This document shows positions 9,041 through 16,397 of a stretch of DNA of 17,114 nucleotides, in pieces (position 1 is the first letter of the stretch; the number at the start of each line of letters is the position of its first letter). Origin of the DNA: Chromera velia (Eukaryota > Sar > Chromeraceae); assembly GCA_018398765.1 (NCBI GenBank), contig JAHBMJ010002082.1, positions 5,828 to 22,941 on the forward strand, in the 5' to 3' direction. The notes under the pieces were generated by a model. It was not told the DNA's origin, made no database searches, and saw only the letters and a list, made by a program, of their open reading frames with translations. Position numbers and translations under genes: made by a program.

Positions 9041-10522
9041 TTTTTGTTTTGTCTACGACATCTGCTGTGCTTCTGCTCAAGAAAGGCACGAACGTGTAAA
9101 GGGTTGGAGGGGGGGGCATCAAAGCCCATGATAGACTCATTGCAGCAGCGCAACCATAAGCAAGGTTGATTCAACGGGAAGTCGATTTGGGGTTGCAACA
9201 TAAAAGACATGCAAACAGAGCGTGAAGCTCAACCAGGACTCCTTAATTTTTCAGTCACTGGTCGCAACGGAGCTCGCAAGGAACGACAAGGAGTCATCGG
9301 TCCCTGTTCCAAGCTTCCTCACATGATAAAATCTTTGGGTACGAGAGTGCGAGGGGCCGCTACGTGCAAGGAGAGAAGGTCGTCAGTGTATTTTGTCCTT
9401 GGGGTACTGTGTGATCGATGGAATCGCAATGGAGCGGTTTTTGCTTTTGTTCGCTTTTCTTCTGGAAGTCAGGTGGGGGTGCTGACGGAGTCCGACGTCT
9501 GCTCACTCATGTGAGTGGCATTTGAGAGGAAGTAGGGCTTGATTGGGATGTAAAGAGAATCTCCTTGCTGCTGGGAAGGGGTAGGGAGAGCGCTGTCTGT
9601 GCTTCTAAAGAGGATTGTATTTTCAGGAGACCATAAGTGTTCCCTTTCCTTTTCAATTAAGGCCTGTGCGTGCGAGGCGGGAAGGCTGTGGAGTACTCAA
9701 TCTGATCACTCATGTCGGGACAGACAGTGCATGGACCGTAAAGAGCCGTGGAGCTGTTCAAAAAGTTGTTTGTACATTGGGGGAGGGAAGGGGGAGGACT
9801 GCGATCGGCAAAGAAAGGGTAAAATGTCCATGTGTCGTAGGTCAAAGAGGAATACTTTCAGGATTCGTTTGGGCGGGGAGGCAGACAGCTTCATCAGCCA
9901 TCTCCTTCCCAATCCAAGACAAGACAAGGCTTAGCCACAATGCTACTACAGCGCCCCGGGCTACCCCTTAAATTTCCCTCTTGCACCCAGTTTCCCTCTC
10001 TCACTCCGCAGTTCGGCTCAAGAAGCGGGATTGTGATATGGTTTTCATTCGGGTTCCAAGCACAGGCAACAAGGACATTATCCACCAACGGAAATGGTGG
10101 GAAGACGCTTGAGGGGGGGGAGAAGACTCGGGGTCACATCCGAGCAAGCAAAGAAGGGAGTGACATGAGCATGCACTCTTTCACATCTCGATCAGATGCA
10201 GGCCCCTCACTATGCCTCATGCCCGGGGGCCGAAACTGAAGGAGGACGTGGAGTACTGAGGGGGCGGTTGCATGAAGAAGTGTTGAGCCAGCAGTGGAGA
10301 CGGGTGTGTGTAGTCAAATTGGGAGGCTGCCGTCCTTTCGTCAAGACGCTCGGGCATTCGGCAGGCGGCGACGTTTCGACGTGTGAGGAGGATGCCACTG
10401 CATGCGGAGGAGCATTCAAGGAGACACAGGCATTCAAGAAGAAGATTGGAGGTCTAGACAGAAATCCAGACAGAGAGATAGTCAGACAGACTCCGTAATT
10501 TTTTTATCTTTTCTCTTCATAG
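9041..10522. other. Gene-poor stretch with competing open frames
   Basis: Several frames of about 100 codons overlap in different registers on the plus strand (9209-9514, 9599-9934, 9615-9971, 9940-10239, 10196-10498). None has a recognised motif or clear splice borders. The frame at 10196-10498 has the most protein-like composition (KLGGCRPFVKTLGHSAGGD), but it ends in the CAGACAGA tract. I leave all of them uncalled. Confidence 0.3.
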
Positions 10523-10551
10523 ACAGGCGGGCAGACAGGAAGGCAGGAAGT

Positions 10552-10584
<33 letters not shown>

Positions 10585-10586
10585 AG
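10523..10586. repeat. (GGCA)n microsatellite
   Basis: The tetranucleotide GGCA is repeated perfectly from about 10550 and imperfectly from 10523. It resembles the GGCAGGAAGGC part of the minisatellite at 161-940, suggesting a related origin for both or parallel slippage of purine-rich DNA. Confidence 0.9.
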
Positions 10587-11339
10587 ATAGACCAACAGAG
10601 GTGCGAAGGGCGCAGAATGGGGGATGAGAGGGAAAGGAGAGAGAGAAAACCAAAAAAGAGCAAAAGAGAGACCGAAAGGGACAGAGACACAGCAAGGACT
10701 GAACAGACTCAAGGACGTAGTGATGTTTCCCCTTGCTTTTTACTCGCACTTTATGACGTTTTATCCTCTCGACAGAGACATTTCAATTGCCTGGTTCTTG
10801 TTTCCGTCCTTATTTTGAAAGACATTTCGGATACCCCTTGATTTGCGAAAAATAAATGTGGAAAAAGATTTTACATGAAACGGTGTCAACGTCCGTATTG
10901 TTTTATTTCCTTCAAGACGAAGAGCGTCCGAAGGGACAACGAAGAACTGCTGACTGACAGATTCATTCTCAGCGAAGGCGGTCCTCTGGACAAATGGAAT
11001 GCACTGCTCGTTTGAGGTGGGAAATTGGCCTGTGATCGAGGCAGCTCTCCCTGTCCTGTCATGCTCTCAACTGGCCGAGAAGAAGAGCGATCGCAGGTCT
11101 TCTCCCCTGGGAGGTGTATATTGGAGTCGAGAGATGAATCAGAGGATCTGCAGTTCAGAAACAAAGCGAAAACAGCATGAACTCTATGGCTCCAAAGCTC
11201 GGTATAGTTTGAAGCTGTATATGCTGGATGGCTCCTGAATTTAAAAGCAGCAAACAATATTTCCTACCGACAGATAACGCTCATTAAGTCAGAGCGACAC
11301 ACACAGAGGCCCACGCAGATATCGTACACATATGCACGC
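10587..11339. other. Unassigned stretch downstream of the coiled-coil gene
   Basis: A minus-strand frame (10886-11257, 123 codons) and overlapping plus-strand frames are open, but their composition is not diagnostic. A further 3' exon of the gene at 11466-14348 or its 3' UTR could lie here. AAATAAATG at 10850 is on the plus strand and so does not mark a minus-strand poly(A) signal. Confidence 0.3.
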
Positions 11340-11384
11340 GTGTACGCACGCACACAGGCACCACACACACATACACACACACAC

Positions 11385-11424
<40 letters not shown>
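11340..11424. repeat. (CA)n microsatellite
   Basis: A CA dinucleotide tract, interrupted by TACACA and CATACA between 11366 and 11405, then uninterrupted to about 11424. It lies just downstream (in minus-strand sense) of the terminal exon. Confidence 0.95.
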
Positions 11425-11428
<4 letters not shown>

Positions 11429-11465
11429 AGACTTTCACCACCACCAAGATTTAATTCATTCAAAT

Positions 11466-11582
11466 TCACAGACGCAGCCCCGTGGGATGAAACATCCATA
11501 AAAAGGCAGGTGAACAGATCGACTTCGCCTCAAGCAGCGGAAGACGGAAGTACAAAGAGAAACACAGGAAGGCGGGAGGACA

Positions 11583-11632
<50 letters not shown>

Positions 11633-12341
11633 GAGTGTGTCCGCGCGCATGTGTACGCGTGTGTTTGTGTGTGTTAACTGACCCCTCTTGATTTTTCTTG
11701 TCCTTTCGAGCTTCTTTTAATTGGCACTGGAGACGGTTGTTTGTTGCCCTTAAATTCTTGTTTGTTTGCAGGCACCTCTCTTTCGCCTTTTCAAGGTTTG
11801 TATTTGCGAGAAGAAGAAGCGCTCTCTCCTTCTCCCAGTCTTGCTTTGATTCTCCGTTCCCCTGTTCTTTCTCCGGCTTTTTGTTGGCCTGTGTTAGCTC
11901 AGCCTTCTCTCTGTCCCAAAGTGTTTTCGCTTTCTCAAGCTTCTTTTCCCAATATTTGTTTGCCTCTTCCTTCTCTTTCTCCTTCTTCTTGTTGGCCTGC
12001 AGGAGCTCAGCCTTCTCTCTTTCTGAAAGTGTTTTCGCTTTCTCAAGCTTCTTCTCCCAATATTTGTTTGCCTCTTCCTTCTCTTTCTCCTTCTTCTTGT
12101 TGGCCTGCAGGAGCTCAGCCTTCTCCTTTTCGCAAAGTGTTTTCGCTTTCTCAAGCTTCTTCTCCCAATATATATTTGCCTCTTCCTTCTCTTTCTCTTT
12201 CTTCTTATTAGCCTGCATTAGCTCAGCCTTCTCCTTCTTCCAAAGTGTTTTCGCTTTTTCAAGCGTTTTGTTGGCCTGTGCGAGCTCAGCTTTCTCCTTC
12301 TGTGCCTCTTCTTTCTCCTGCTCGAGCTTCTTCGTGAGAGC
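11466..12341 (-). CDS. Hypothetical coiled-coil protein, terminal exon 5
   Basis: The frame starts right after a good acceptor (GAATTTTGCAG, exon from 12341) and is open to TGA at 11466, 291 codons. Its first two thirds are a K/E/A/L-rich coiled coil of tandem 36-residue repeats containing EKAKTL, EKAEL.QANKK and EKEKEEAN.YWEKKL. Three full units and two partial ones have a DNA period of exactly 108 bp. The last 80 residues are suspect: they translate a GTGTGT-like tract (THKHTRTHARGHTQ) and the (GA)n tract (RERERER). True coding may therefore end earlier, perhaps at a weak donor-like GTCAGT after 11683. The function is unknown; such proteins are usually structural or scaffolding. The antisense frame rich in S/F is a shadow of this repeat. 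Confidence 0.65.
11586..11632. repeat. (CT)n microsatellite inside the ORF
   Basis: A CT run with one TTCT interruption near 11620. On the minus strand it is (GA)n and would add an RE-repeat to the C-terminus of the coiled-coil ORF if that part is really translated. Confidence 0.95.
11921..12260 (-). repeat. Coding tandem repeat, 108-bp unit
   Basis: The landmark GTGTTTTCGC (plus strand) starts at 11921, 12029, 12137 and 12245, exactly 108 bp apart. The units encode 36 residues each and differ at few positions, mainly at the residue after KTL (W, C, S, W) and in the following EKE/ERE/DRE triplet. The unit next to the C-terminal side is more diverged. High identity implies recent expansion or gene conversion. 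Confidence 0.9.
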
Positions 12342-12624
12342 CTGCAAAATTCAAACACATCGTTTGAATAAATGTACTAGCTGCAACACAAATATTAATA
12401 CTGCTCGCAGAAAATGGAGCTGAGGGGAAGGGCTGAGGAAGAGGTAATCCCCCAAAGAACGCTTGCTGCAGCCTTGATGTTATTCGTTTGTATGACTGGC
12501 TGCTCTACCACATCTGCATGCGTATGACCTTACTTTGCAGAATCTTCCTTGCTACTGATAACCCACAAGAATGCTTGTATGTCTGGCTGAGGTGGAAAAC
12601 CCACCTGCCTCTGAAAAAACTTAC

Positions 12625-12694
12625 CACCTGTTTTCTAAGTTTGGAGTCGCTGGTCTTCTGCTGTTTCCGGAAGGCCTCAATCTCTGCCTTGGCT
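12625..12694 (-). CDS. Coiled-coil gene, putative exon 4
   Basis: This 70-nt exon sits between an acceptor (CTTGTGCACAG, exon from 12694) and a strong donor (GTG|GTAAGTTTTTT). It encodes AKAEIEAFRKQQKTSDSKLR followed by KQV and is helical and charged. It enters in phase 2 and leaves in phase 0, which fits exon 5 (ALTKKLEQEKEE) exactly. A donor three bases earlier (CAG|GTGGTA) would drop only the V. Reading on, the joint gives a continuous coiled coil, which is the main support for linking exons 4 and 5. Confidence 0.6.
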
Positions 12695-13139
12695 CTGTGC
12701 ACAAGTACGAGGCAGCAGAGCAGACAGGGAGATTTCTCTATTTTGACAAAAAGAGATGCGAGAGAGGAGAAAGAGAGACCACTCCAAACAAAGAAGCGGG
12801 CAGAACAAACTGGTTGAAGAAAGAGCGGACTGGGGAATGGGCGGCATAAAAAGGTGGTGCGGCTAGAAGGATGGAAGGAACAGTTAAAAGACCAATGGGA
12901 GCGATCAAGGAAGAGAGAGAGCAGAGTGGTGCAAAAAAGGAATTGCAAATAAGGAGAACAGTGAGAAAAAAAGAAAAGGAATGAGTGAATTAAAGAAAAG
13001 AACCGACTAAGTCTGAAAAAGAACCATCAGACGAGAGAAAAACAGAAGAGTAAGTAGAACACAAGAGGGATAGTTCCCATTCAAAGGAGGCCATACAGAA
13101 GGAACCGCAGCTGACATGGTCCTTCATAAGTTTACTTAT

Positions 13140-13247
13140 TTCTGCAGCTGCTCCCTTAAGCTCTCTGCCTCTTTGCTTTCCCACTCTGTCGAAGTGGCGA
13201 CGAACGGTTGCGAGGCACGTTGGCAACGCTGGCGGCGCACTTGTCGC
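13140..13247 (-). CDS. Coiled-coil gene, putative exon 3 (odd donor)
   Basis: The acceptor is excellent (CTCTCCTTTTTTGCAG, exon from 13247). In the frame set by exon 2 the segment begins RQVRRQRCQRASQPF and ends EWESKEAESLREQLQ, a start of coiled coil. The frame meets TAA two codons after LQ. Ending the exon at 13140 restores phase 2 and a smooth joint to exon 4 (LREQLQ-K-AKAEIEAF), but the intron would then begin ATAAGT, not GTAAGT. The only GT nearby (GTAAAC, intron from 13135) would retain the stop. Exon length is 108 nt, the same as the repeat unit in exon 5. Confidence 0.45.
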
Positions 13248-13364
13248 CTGCAAAAAAGGAGAGAGCTTGTAAGACATCATGTTCAAAACAAACGCTATAA
13301 AAACAGCTTCCTTTATATTAGTAAAAAGCATGTGGAGTACTTGATTCTTTCCGTCTGCTTTTAC

Positions 13365-13420
13365 CTGAACCGTGCTCCAATTTTCAGGGCCCTGCTGACA
13401 CTGTAACTGTGCAGAGGCAA
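13365..13420 (-). CDS. Coiled-coil gene, putative exon 2
   Basis: The donor TTCAG|GTAAAAG at 13365 is strong. The acceptor is less certain: CTCTGCAG (exon from 13420) matches the phase of exon 1, while GCACAG and TTACAG a few bases on are alternatives. With the first choice the 56-nt exon reads LPLHSYSVSRALKIGARF and leaves in phase 2, matching exon 3. Intron 2 (117 nt) has a TACTAAT-like branch site and a long pyrimidine tract. Confidence 0.4.
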
Positions 13421-13565
13421 CTGCAGAGCCAATGCTTCCACCTGTTCATTTACATCTATACTTCTCTCTCTACTTCAAGTCCAAATCTTTCAACCTAGCT
13501 GTGCTGCCTTCATCAAATGGACAGTAAATTTATCAACTGACCTACCGTGGCGGGTCTCACTGTCT

Positions 13566-14348
13566 TCAAGCATTCTGGTCTTCTACCTGTTCCACGTCAC
13601 TAGCTGGCTGACTGATGTCAGAAGCAGTCTGGGCCTGTGTGGAGGCATCCTCCGGGTCTTCGTACTCTGCAAGGGTTTTCTTGATGCTCAACAGAAGAAA
13701 TACTGCATCGATTTTGAAACCCCACCACTCCATAGGACACCCTTGCATATCCTTGTGGGTCTCCACGCGCATTCCAGGCCCGACTCCTGGGACCCTTCCG
13801 GTGGTCTCTTCTTGGAGTCTCCGGTATTCAGCCAGCACTTCCTGGCGTTTCTGCAACAGAAAGGTCGACACGGAGTCTGGCACTTGGAACCACCGTGAGT
13901 CTTCTCCGATGGCACTCAGACGGTCTGCCAGACGGGGAAGGAGAGGTTTGATAAGGGGGTGGTTATCAAATGGGCGCCACTGGGAGTCCACCAACGCGCG
14001 ATGTGCGGTCGGAAAGACAGTCCGTATTTTTTTCTCAAAATCAGCTATCCAGTATTGGGACCATGCCATGAAATAAACGACACGATGTCGGACTTGAACG
14101 TCTTCGTTCATTGACCAGACATCCAGGTCATGCGGATTTAGCACCTGATTGATATGGAAAAGGTCTTCGACTGCGTTCGAGAATGACATGCGGTGGTTCA
14201 CTTCGAGAAGAGTTTCGATCCGCTGCTTTAAACTGGGAATATTGAAGCACTTTGCTTCTGTTATTCCACCAAAGGTGAACACAATGTATCGCTTTCTGTC
14301 CTGGTCCTCCCAAGAGGAAGGCACCTCTTCTGGACGTACTGCAGTCAT
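13566..14348 (-). CDS. Hypothetical protein, first coding exon
   Basis: Open from ATG at 14348 to TGA at 13566 (260 codons), or to a donor CAG|GTAGAA at 13587 (254 codons, phase 0) if joined to exon 2. An in-frame TGA two codons upstream supports this start. A good acceptor (CCTTACCTTCACAG) about 43 nt upstream suggests an intron in the 5' UTR. The protein starts MTAVRPEEVPSSWEDQDRKR and has a globular, tryptophan-rich composition (FMAWSQYWIADFEKK, MEWWGFKIDAVFLLL). It ends in an acidic, Q/S-rich tail (EDPEDASTQAQTASDISQ). There is no signal peptide or clear membrane helix. I recognise no domain. With exons 2-5 the protein would be about 620 residues; without them this is a separate single-exon gene. 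Confidence 0.7.
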   Translation of the reverse strand: MTAVRPEEVPSSWEDQDRKRYIVFTFGGITEAKCFNIPSLKQRIETLLEVNHRMSFSNAVEDLFHINQVLNPHDLDVWSMNEDVQVRHRVVYFMAWSQYWIADFEKKIRTVFPTAHRALVDSQWRPFDNHPLIKPLLPRLADRLSAIGEDSRWFQVPDSVSTFLLQKRQEVLAEYRRLQEETTGRVPGVGPGMRVETHKDMQGCPMEWWGFKIDAVFLLLSIKKTLAEYEDPEDASTQAQTASDISQPASDVEQVEDQNA

Positions 14349-14379
14349 CTTTCAGCACGGCGATTTGCTTGGGTCTCAA

Positions 14380-14700
14380 GTACTCTGTGAAGGTAAGGTG
14401 ATTCAGATGGAGTCTTTTTGGGAAGCTTCTGTATCAATGTGGATGTGCGGGTCGCTGTGTAGAATGCTACCTCTGATATACAGACGCGACTCTCGATCCC
14501 TGATGCACATAGATCAGACGTCTATACATATAGATCTGATCGATGTCTTTGAATTGTATATGTATATCGATATCGCCTCGGGGGGCAGCTCAGCTCTGCT
14601 GAGATCAACCGAGAGGCTCTGAGATCGCACGCACTCGCATAATGCATTTTTTCATTTTTTGGGGGGGATCCGCTCTGTCTGTTGCCCGAATTCCAAAATG
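14380..14700. other. Upstream/5' UTR intron region
   Basis: This stretch lies upstream of the ATG at 14348. On the minus strand it ends in the acceptor at about 14391. It contains small AT-rich inverted repeats around 14508-14575 (TAGATCAGACGTCTATACA, TATATGTATATCGATATC) and a T run plus G run at 14646-14668. No coding potential is seen. Confidence 0.4.
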
Positions 14701-14825
14701 TGCCCCTCAAGCAACTCGCATGGAGCCGCGATCGCACATGCCTTATATAATTATATACTTTGCACATGCATGCCCCTCAAGTAACTCGCATGGAGTTGCT
14801 TCATATATATACGTACGGCACATGC
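14699..14825 (+). repeat. Two-copy direct repeat, period 70 bp
   Basis: TGCCCCTCAAGCAACTCGCA with TGGAG (14701-14725) recurs at 14771-14795 with one change (GCAACT to GTAACT). Each copy is followed by an AT-rich stretch (TTATATAATTATATA, TCATATATATACG) and GCACATGC, so the whole unit is probably about 70 bp. Confidence 0.8.
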
Positions 14826-14882
14826 GCGGTCCCGAAAAGCATACTTCGCGCGTGTTGCTGTGGCCCCCGCCCCATTGCAGTA

Positions 14883-15124
14883 CACAAGACATGCCCAAGC
14901 CCCCAATGGTGTACATCAATCAAATATTAGCAGACCCCCTAAATAGCCCCCCGAGGTACTTACCCAACTGGTTGGGTGTATCCCATATATGAATATATAG
15001 ACTCTATATATAGTTTATATATATGAGACGCACCCAACCAGTTAGGTGAGTGCCTCGGAGGGCCCTTTAGGGGGTCCGCAAATTTGATTGATGCGCACCA
15101 TCAGGGGCTTGGGCATGTCTTGTG
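14883..15124. repeat. Imperfect inverted repeat, arms about 120 bp
   Basis: Left arm CACAAGACATGCCCAAGCCC... pairs with right arm ...GGGCTTGGGCATGTCTTGTG. Matching blocks continue inward (ATCAATCAAAT, GACCCCCTAAA, CCGAGG, AACTGGTTGGGTG) to an AT-rich centre near 15000 (TATATAGACTCTATATATAG). It is more diverged than the palindrome at 1300-1526 and shares no obvious sequence with it. No clean target-site duplication is visible, although GCAGTA and GCAGGTA flank the two ends. It is probably a foldback or MITE-type element. Confidence 0.85.
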
Positions 15125-15198
15125 CAGGTACATGGGTGATGATTCCGCTAGTGGGCAAGCTAGCGAGCTATACGGGGCTCTATATGCACACAACTTAC

Positions 15199-15344
15199 TT
15201 GAGTCTACTTTGGTACTCGTCTGTCGGGTCCTTCATCGTCACTTCGAGTCGTTCTGGTAAGATCCTGTATAGCTTGTCAAGTAATTCTGGCTTCGCATGT
15301 ATGCACGTCTGTATCGCTTTCCAAGTGAATTCAGATACGTACAT
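15199..15344 (-). CDS. Possible exon, unknown protein
   Basis: Minus-strand frame starting MYVSEFTWKAIQTCIHAKPE and continuing LLDKLYRILPERLEVTM with a globular composition. It runs into a consensus donor, CTCAA|GTAAGT (exon end 15199); the frame's stop codon is part of that donor. Splicing to the acceptor upstream of 14348 gives a premature stop in phase 2, so it does not join the 14348 gene in the simple way. It may be the first exon of a different transcript, or a gene fragment cut by the retrotransposon that lies immediately upstream (right). Confidence 0.3.
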
Positions 15345-15442
15345 GGATGCAACGTCACGTCTGTTTCCATCTTTCCATCTCTGTATGTTCACGCTTTATG
15401 CTTCTTTCTGATACTGAGATCAGTCTCACTTCTGTTGCCATC

Positions 15443-15672
15443 TGTTGTTGATGTGTTGCTTTGACAGTGTTGCTGTAACTGTGTTGTTTACACCGTTAAG
15501 GCTGCCGTACGCCTGACGCACGTTCGGCGGGCTGTCCGTTCTATGGGTCCGCTCCTGCGCGCGCGCCTGACGCACGCTTGGCGGGCCATCCGTTCTGTGG
15601 GTCCGCTCCCGCGCGCGCGCCTGACCCGTCCCACGGCCTGTCGCCGCTTTCTGAATTAGGGCACAACAACCA
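15443..15672 (-). repeat. 3' LTR (about 230 bp)
   Basis: On the minus strand the LTR starts TGGTTGTTGTG directly after the polypurine tract and ends ...CATCAACAACA. This gives TG...CA ends with a short imperfect terminal inverted repeat (TGGTTGTTG/CAACAACA). The inner boundary is well supported by the tract. The outer one is inferred from the inverted repeat and could lie 10 bp further left, at TGTTGCCATC. Without the 5' LTR neither the target-site duplication nor the age can be read. Confidence 0.65.
15510..15617 (-). repeat. GC-rich 54-bp tandem duplication inside the LTR
   Basis: Two adjacent 54-bp units (15510-15563, 15564-15617) begin CGCCTGACGCACG and end CGCGCGCG. They differ at a few positions, and a partial third copy (CGCCTGAC) follows. 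Duplicated blocks in LTRs often lie in the promoter/enhancer part; the alternating CG runs also make slippage likely. Confidence 0.9.
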
Positions 15673-15683
15673 CTCCCCCCCCT
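15673..15683 (-). promoter_or_regulatory. Polypurine tract
   Basis: Reading on the minus strand, a G run followed by AG abuts the TG that opens the LTR. This is the expected position and composition of the plus-strand DNA priming site of an LTR retroelement. Confidence 0.7.
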
Positions 15684-15709
15684 AACTCTGCTCGTCCTCG
15701 AGCAGATCC
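15683..15709 (-). pseudogene. Terminal polyprotein piece, possibly a spliced exon
   Basis: GAT...TAG encodes DLLEDEQS and a stop just before the polypurine tract, a usual place for the end of a retroelement ORF. It follows a good acceptor-like sequence (GTCTTTTTCTTTTCAG). A weak donor-like GTCAAT at 15846 would join it in phase to the chromodomain frame (...VMCQ-DLLEDEQS), giving a 137-nt intron. A frameshift is the alternative explanation. Confidence 0.3.
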
Positions 15710-15837
15710 TGAAAAGAAAAAGACACAAGTTAACATGACACAAACCACTTGACCCTTGGGCCTCCCGATGTCCCGCCAGGTCTGCCAATCCATCAACGGA
15801 CATCAACGCAACGGGGGAATGAAATGACCAAGCAAAA

Positions 15838-16176
15838 TTAATTGACTTGACACATGACTCTTTCTCTTTCCTTTTCAAAGTTCCGAACAAGATTAGGGGC
15901 CTCCACCTCCTCTTCTGGCATCCATGCAAAGGTACCATTGTCGAAGGAGACCCGGTACTCTTCCGTTCCTTCTTTTTCTCGAACAGCCAGAATGTGGGTG
16001 GGCTGAGGTTTTCCTCTCTTTTTGTTTCCAGCATTGCTTTCTTTCACTTCTTCTTTCTCCACCTCCAATTCATCCCCCAATCCTAATTCATCCAAAAGGT
16101 CGTCCTTATCAGGGTCTTCTCCAACCCGGAAAGATGACTTGGGGGTGCCTGGAGGAATTCTCTCTCCCTTTCCTTC
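15838..16176 (-). pseudogene. Retrotransposon chromodomain-like segment
   Basis: Open frame between stops at 16177-16179 and 15838-15840. An acidic, K/E-rich linker (PDKDDLLDELGLGDELEVEK) leads into a chromodomain-like module: HILAVREKEGTEEYRVSF, then WMPEEEVEAPNLVRNFEKER. The pattern (V/I-L at the start, E-Y-x-V strand, W-x-P-E-E, then a C-terminal helix) fits the C-terminal chromodomain of chromoviral integrases, which in that family helps direct insertion to particular chromatin. The usual K-W of the K-W-K-G strand is replaced by SFDNGTF. It lies one frame away from the integrase, so a frameshift separates the two. Confidence 0.65.
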
Positions 16177-16397
16177 TCAACGGCTGACGCTTTTTCCTCA
16201 GTCTCTCTCTCCACTCTCTTCGCCGGCTGTCACAACATCAAACGATCCGTGCTAATGACGTCTCTCTCTTTTCCTCCCAGAGGGCGAATGACAGCAATAT
16301 GCGGTCGGTCATGAGGAACCGCAACCACGACGAATGTCTGCCCCTCTTCAAATTTTGTTACAAATTTCGGCTGTTTCCCTAAATTCGGCGTCGGCTT

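Noticed and set aside
9599-10498. Several plus-strand ORFs of about 60-120 codons
   Set aside because: They overlap in competing frames, with no motifs, no splice structure and no clear compositional winner.
11698-12423. 241-codon plus-strand ORF rich in S, F and A
   Set aside because: It is the antisense of the coiled-coil repeat exon; the minus strand has splice borders and a sensible protein.
14128-14379. 83-codon minus-strand frame beginning MRPKQIAVLKDD
   Set aside because: It overlaps the better 260-codon frame in another register and loses protein character after about 25 residues; probably 5' UTR plus shadow.
14581-14640. Possible tRNA-like fold (CAGCTCAGCTCTGCTGAGATC)
   Set aside because: It is only a local hairpin; no cloverleaf, T-loop or anticodon arm can be drawn.
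15426-16034. 202-codon minus-strand ORF across the LTR boundary
   Set aside because: It runs through the LTR duplication and polypurine tract and competes with the chromodomain frame, which has a recognisable fold pattern.
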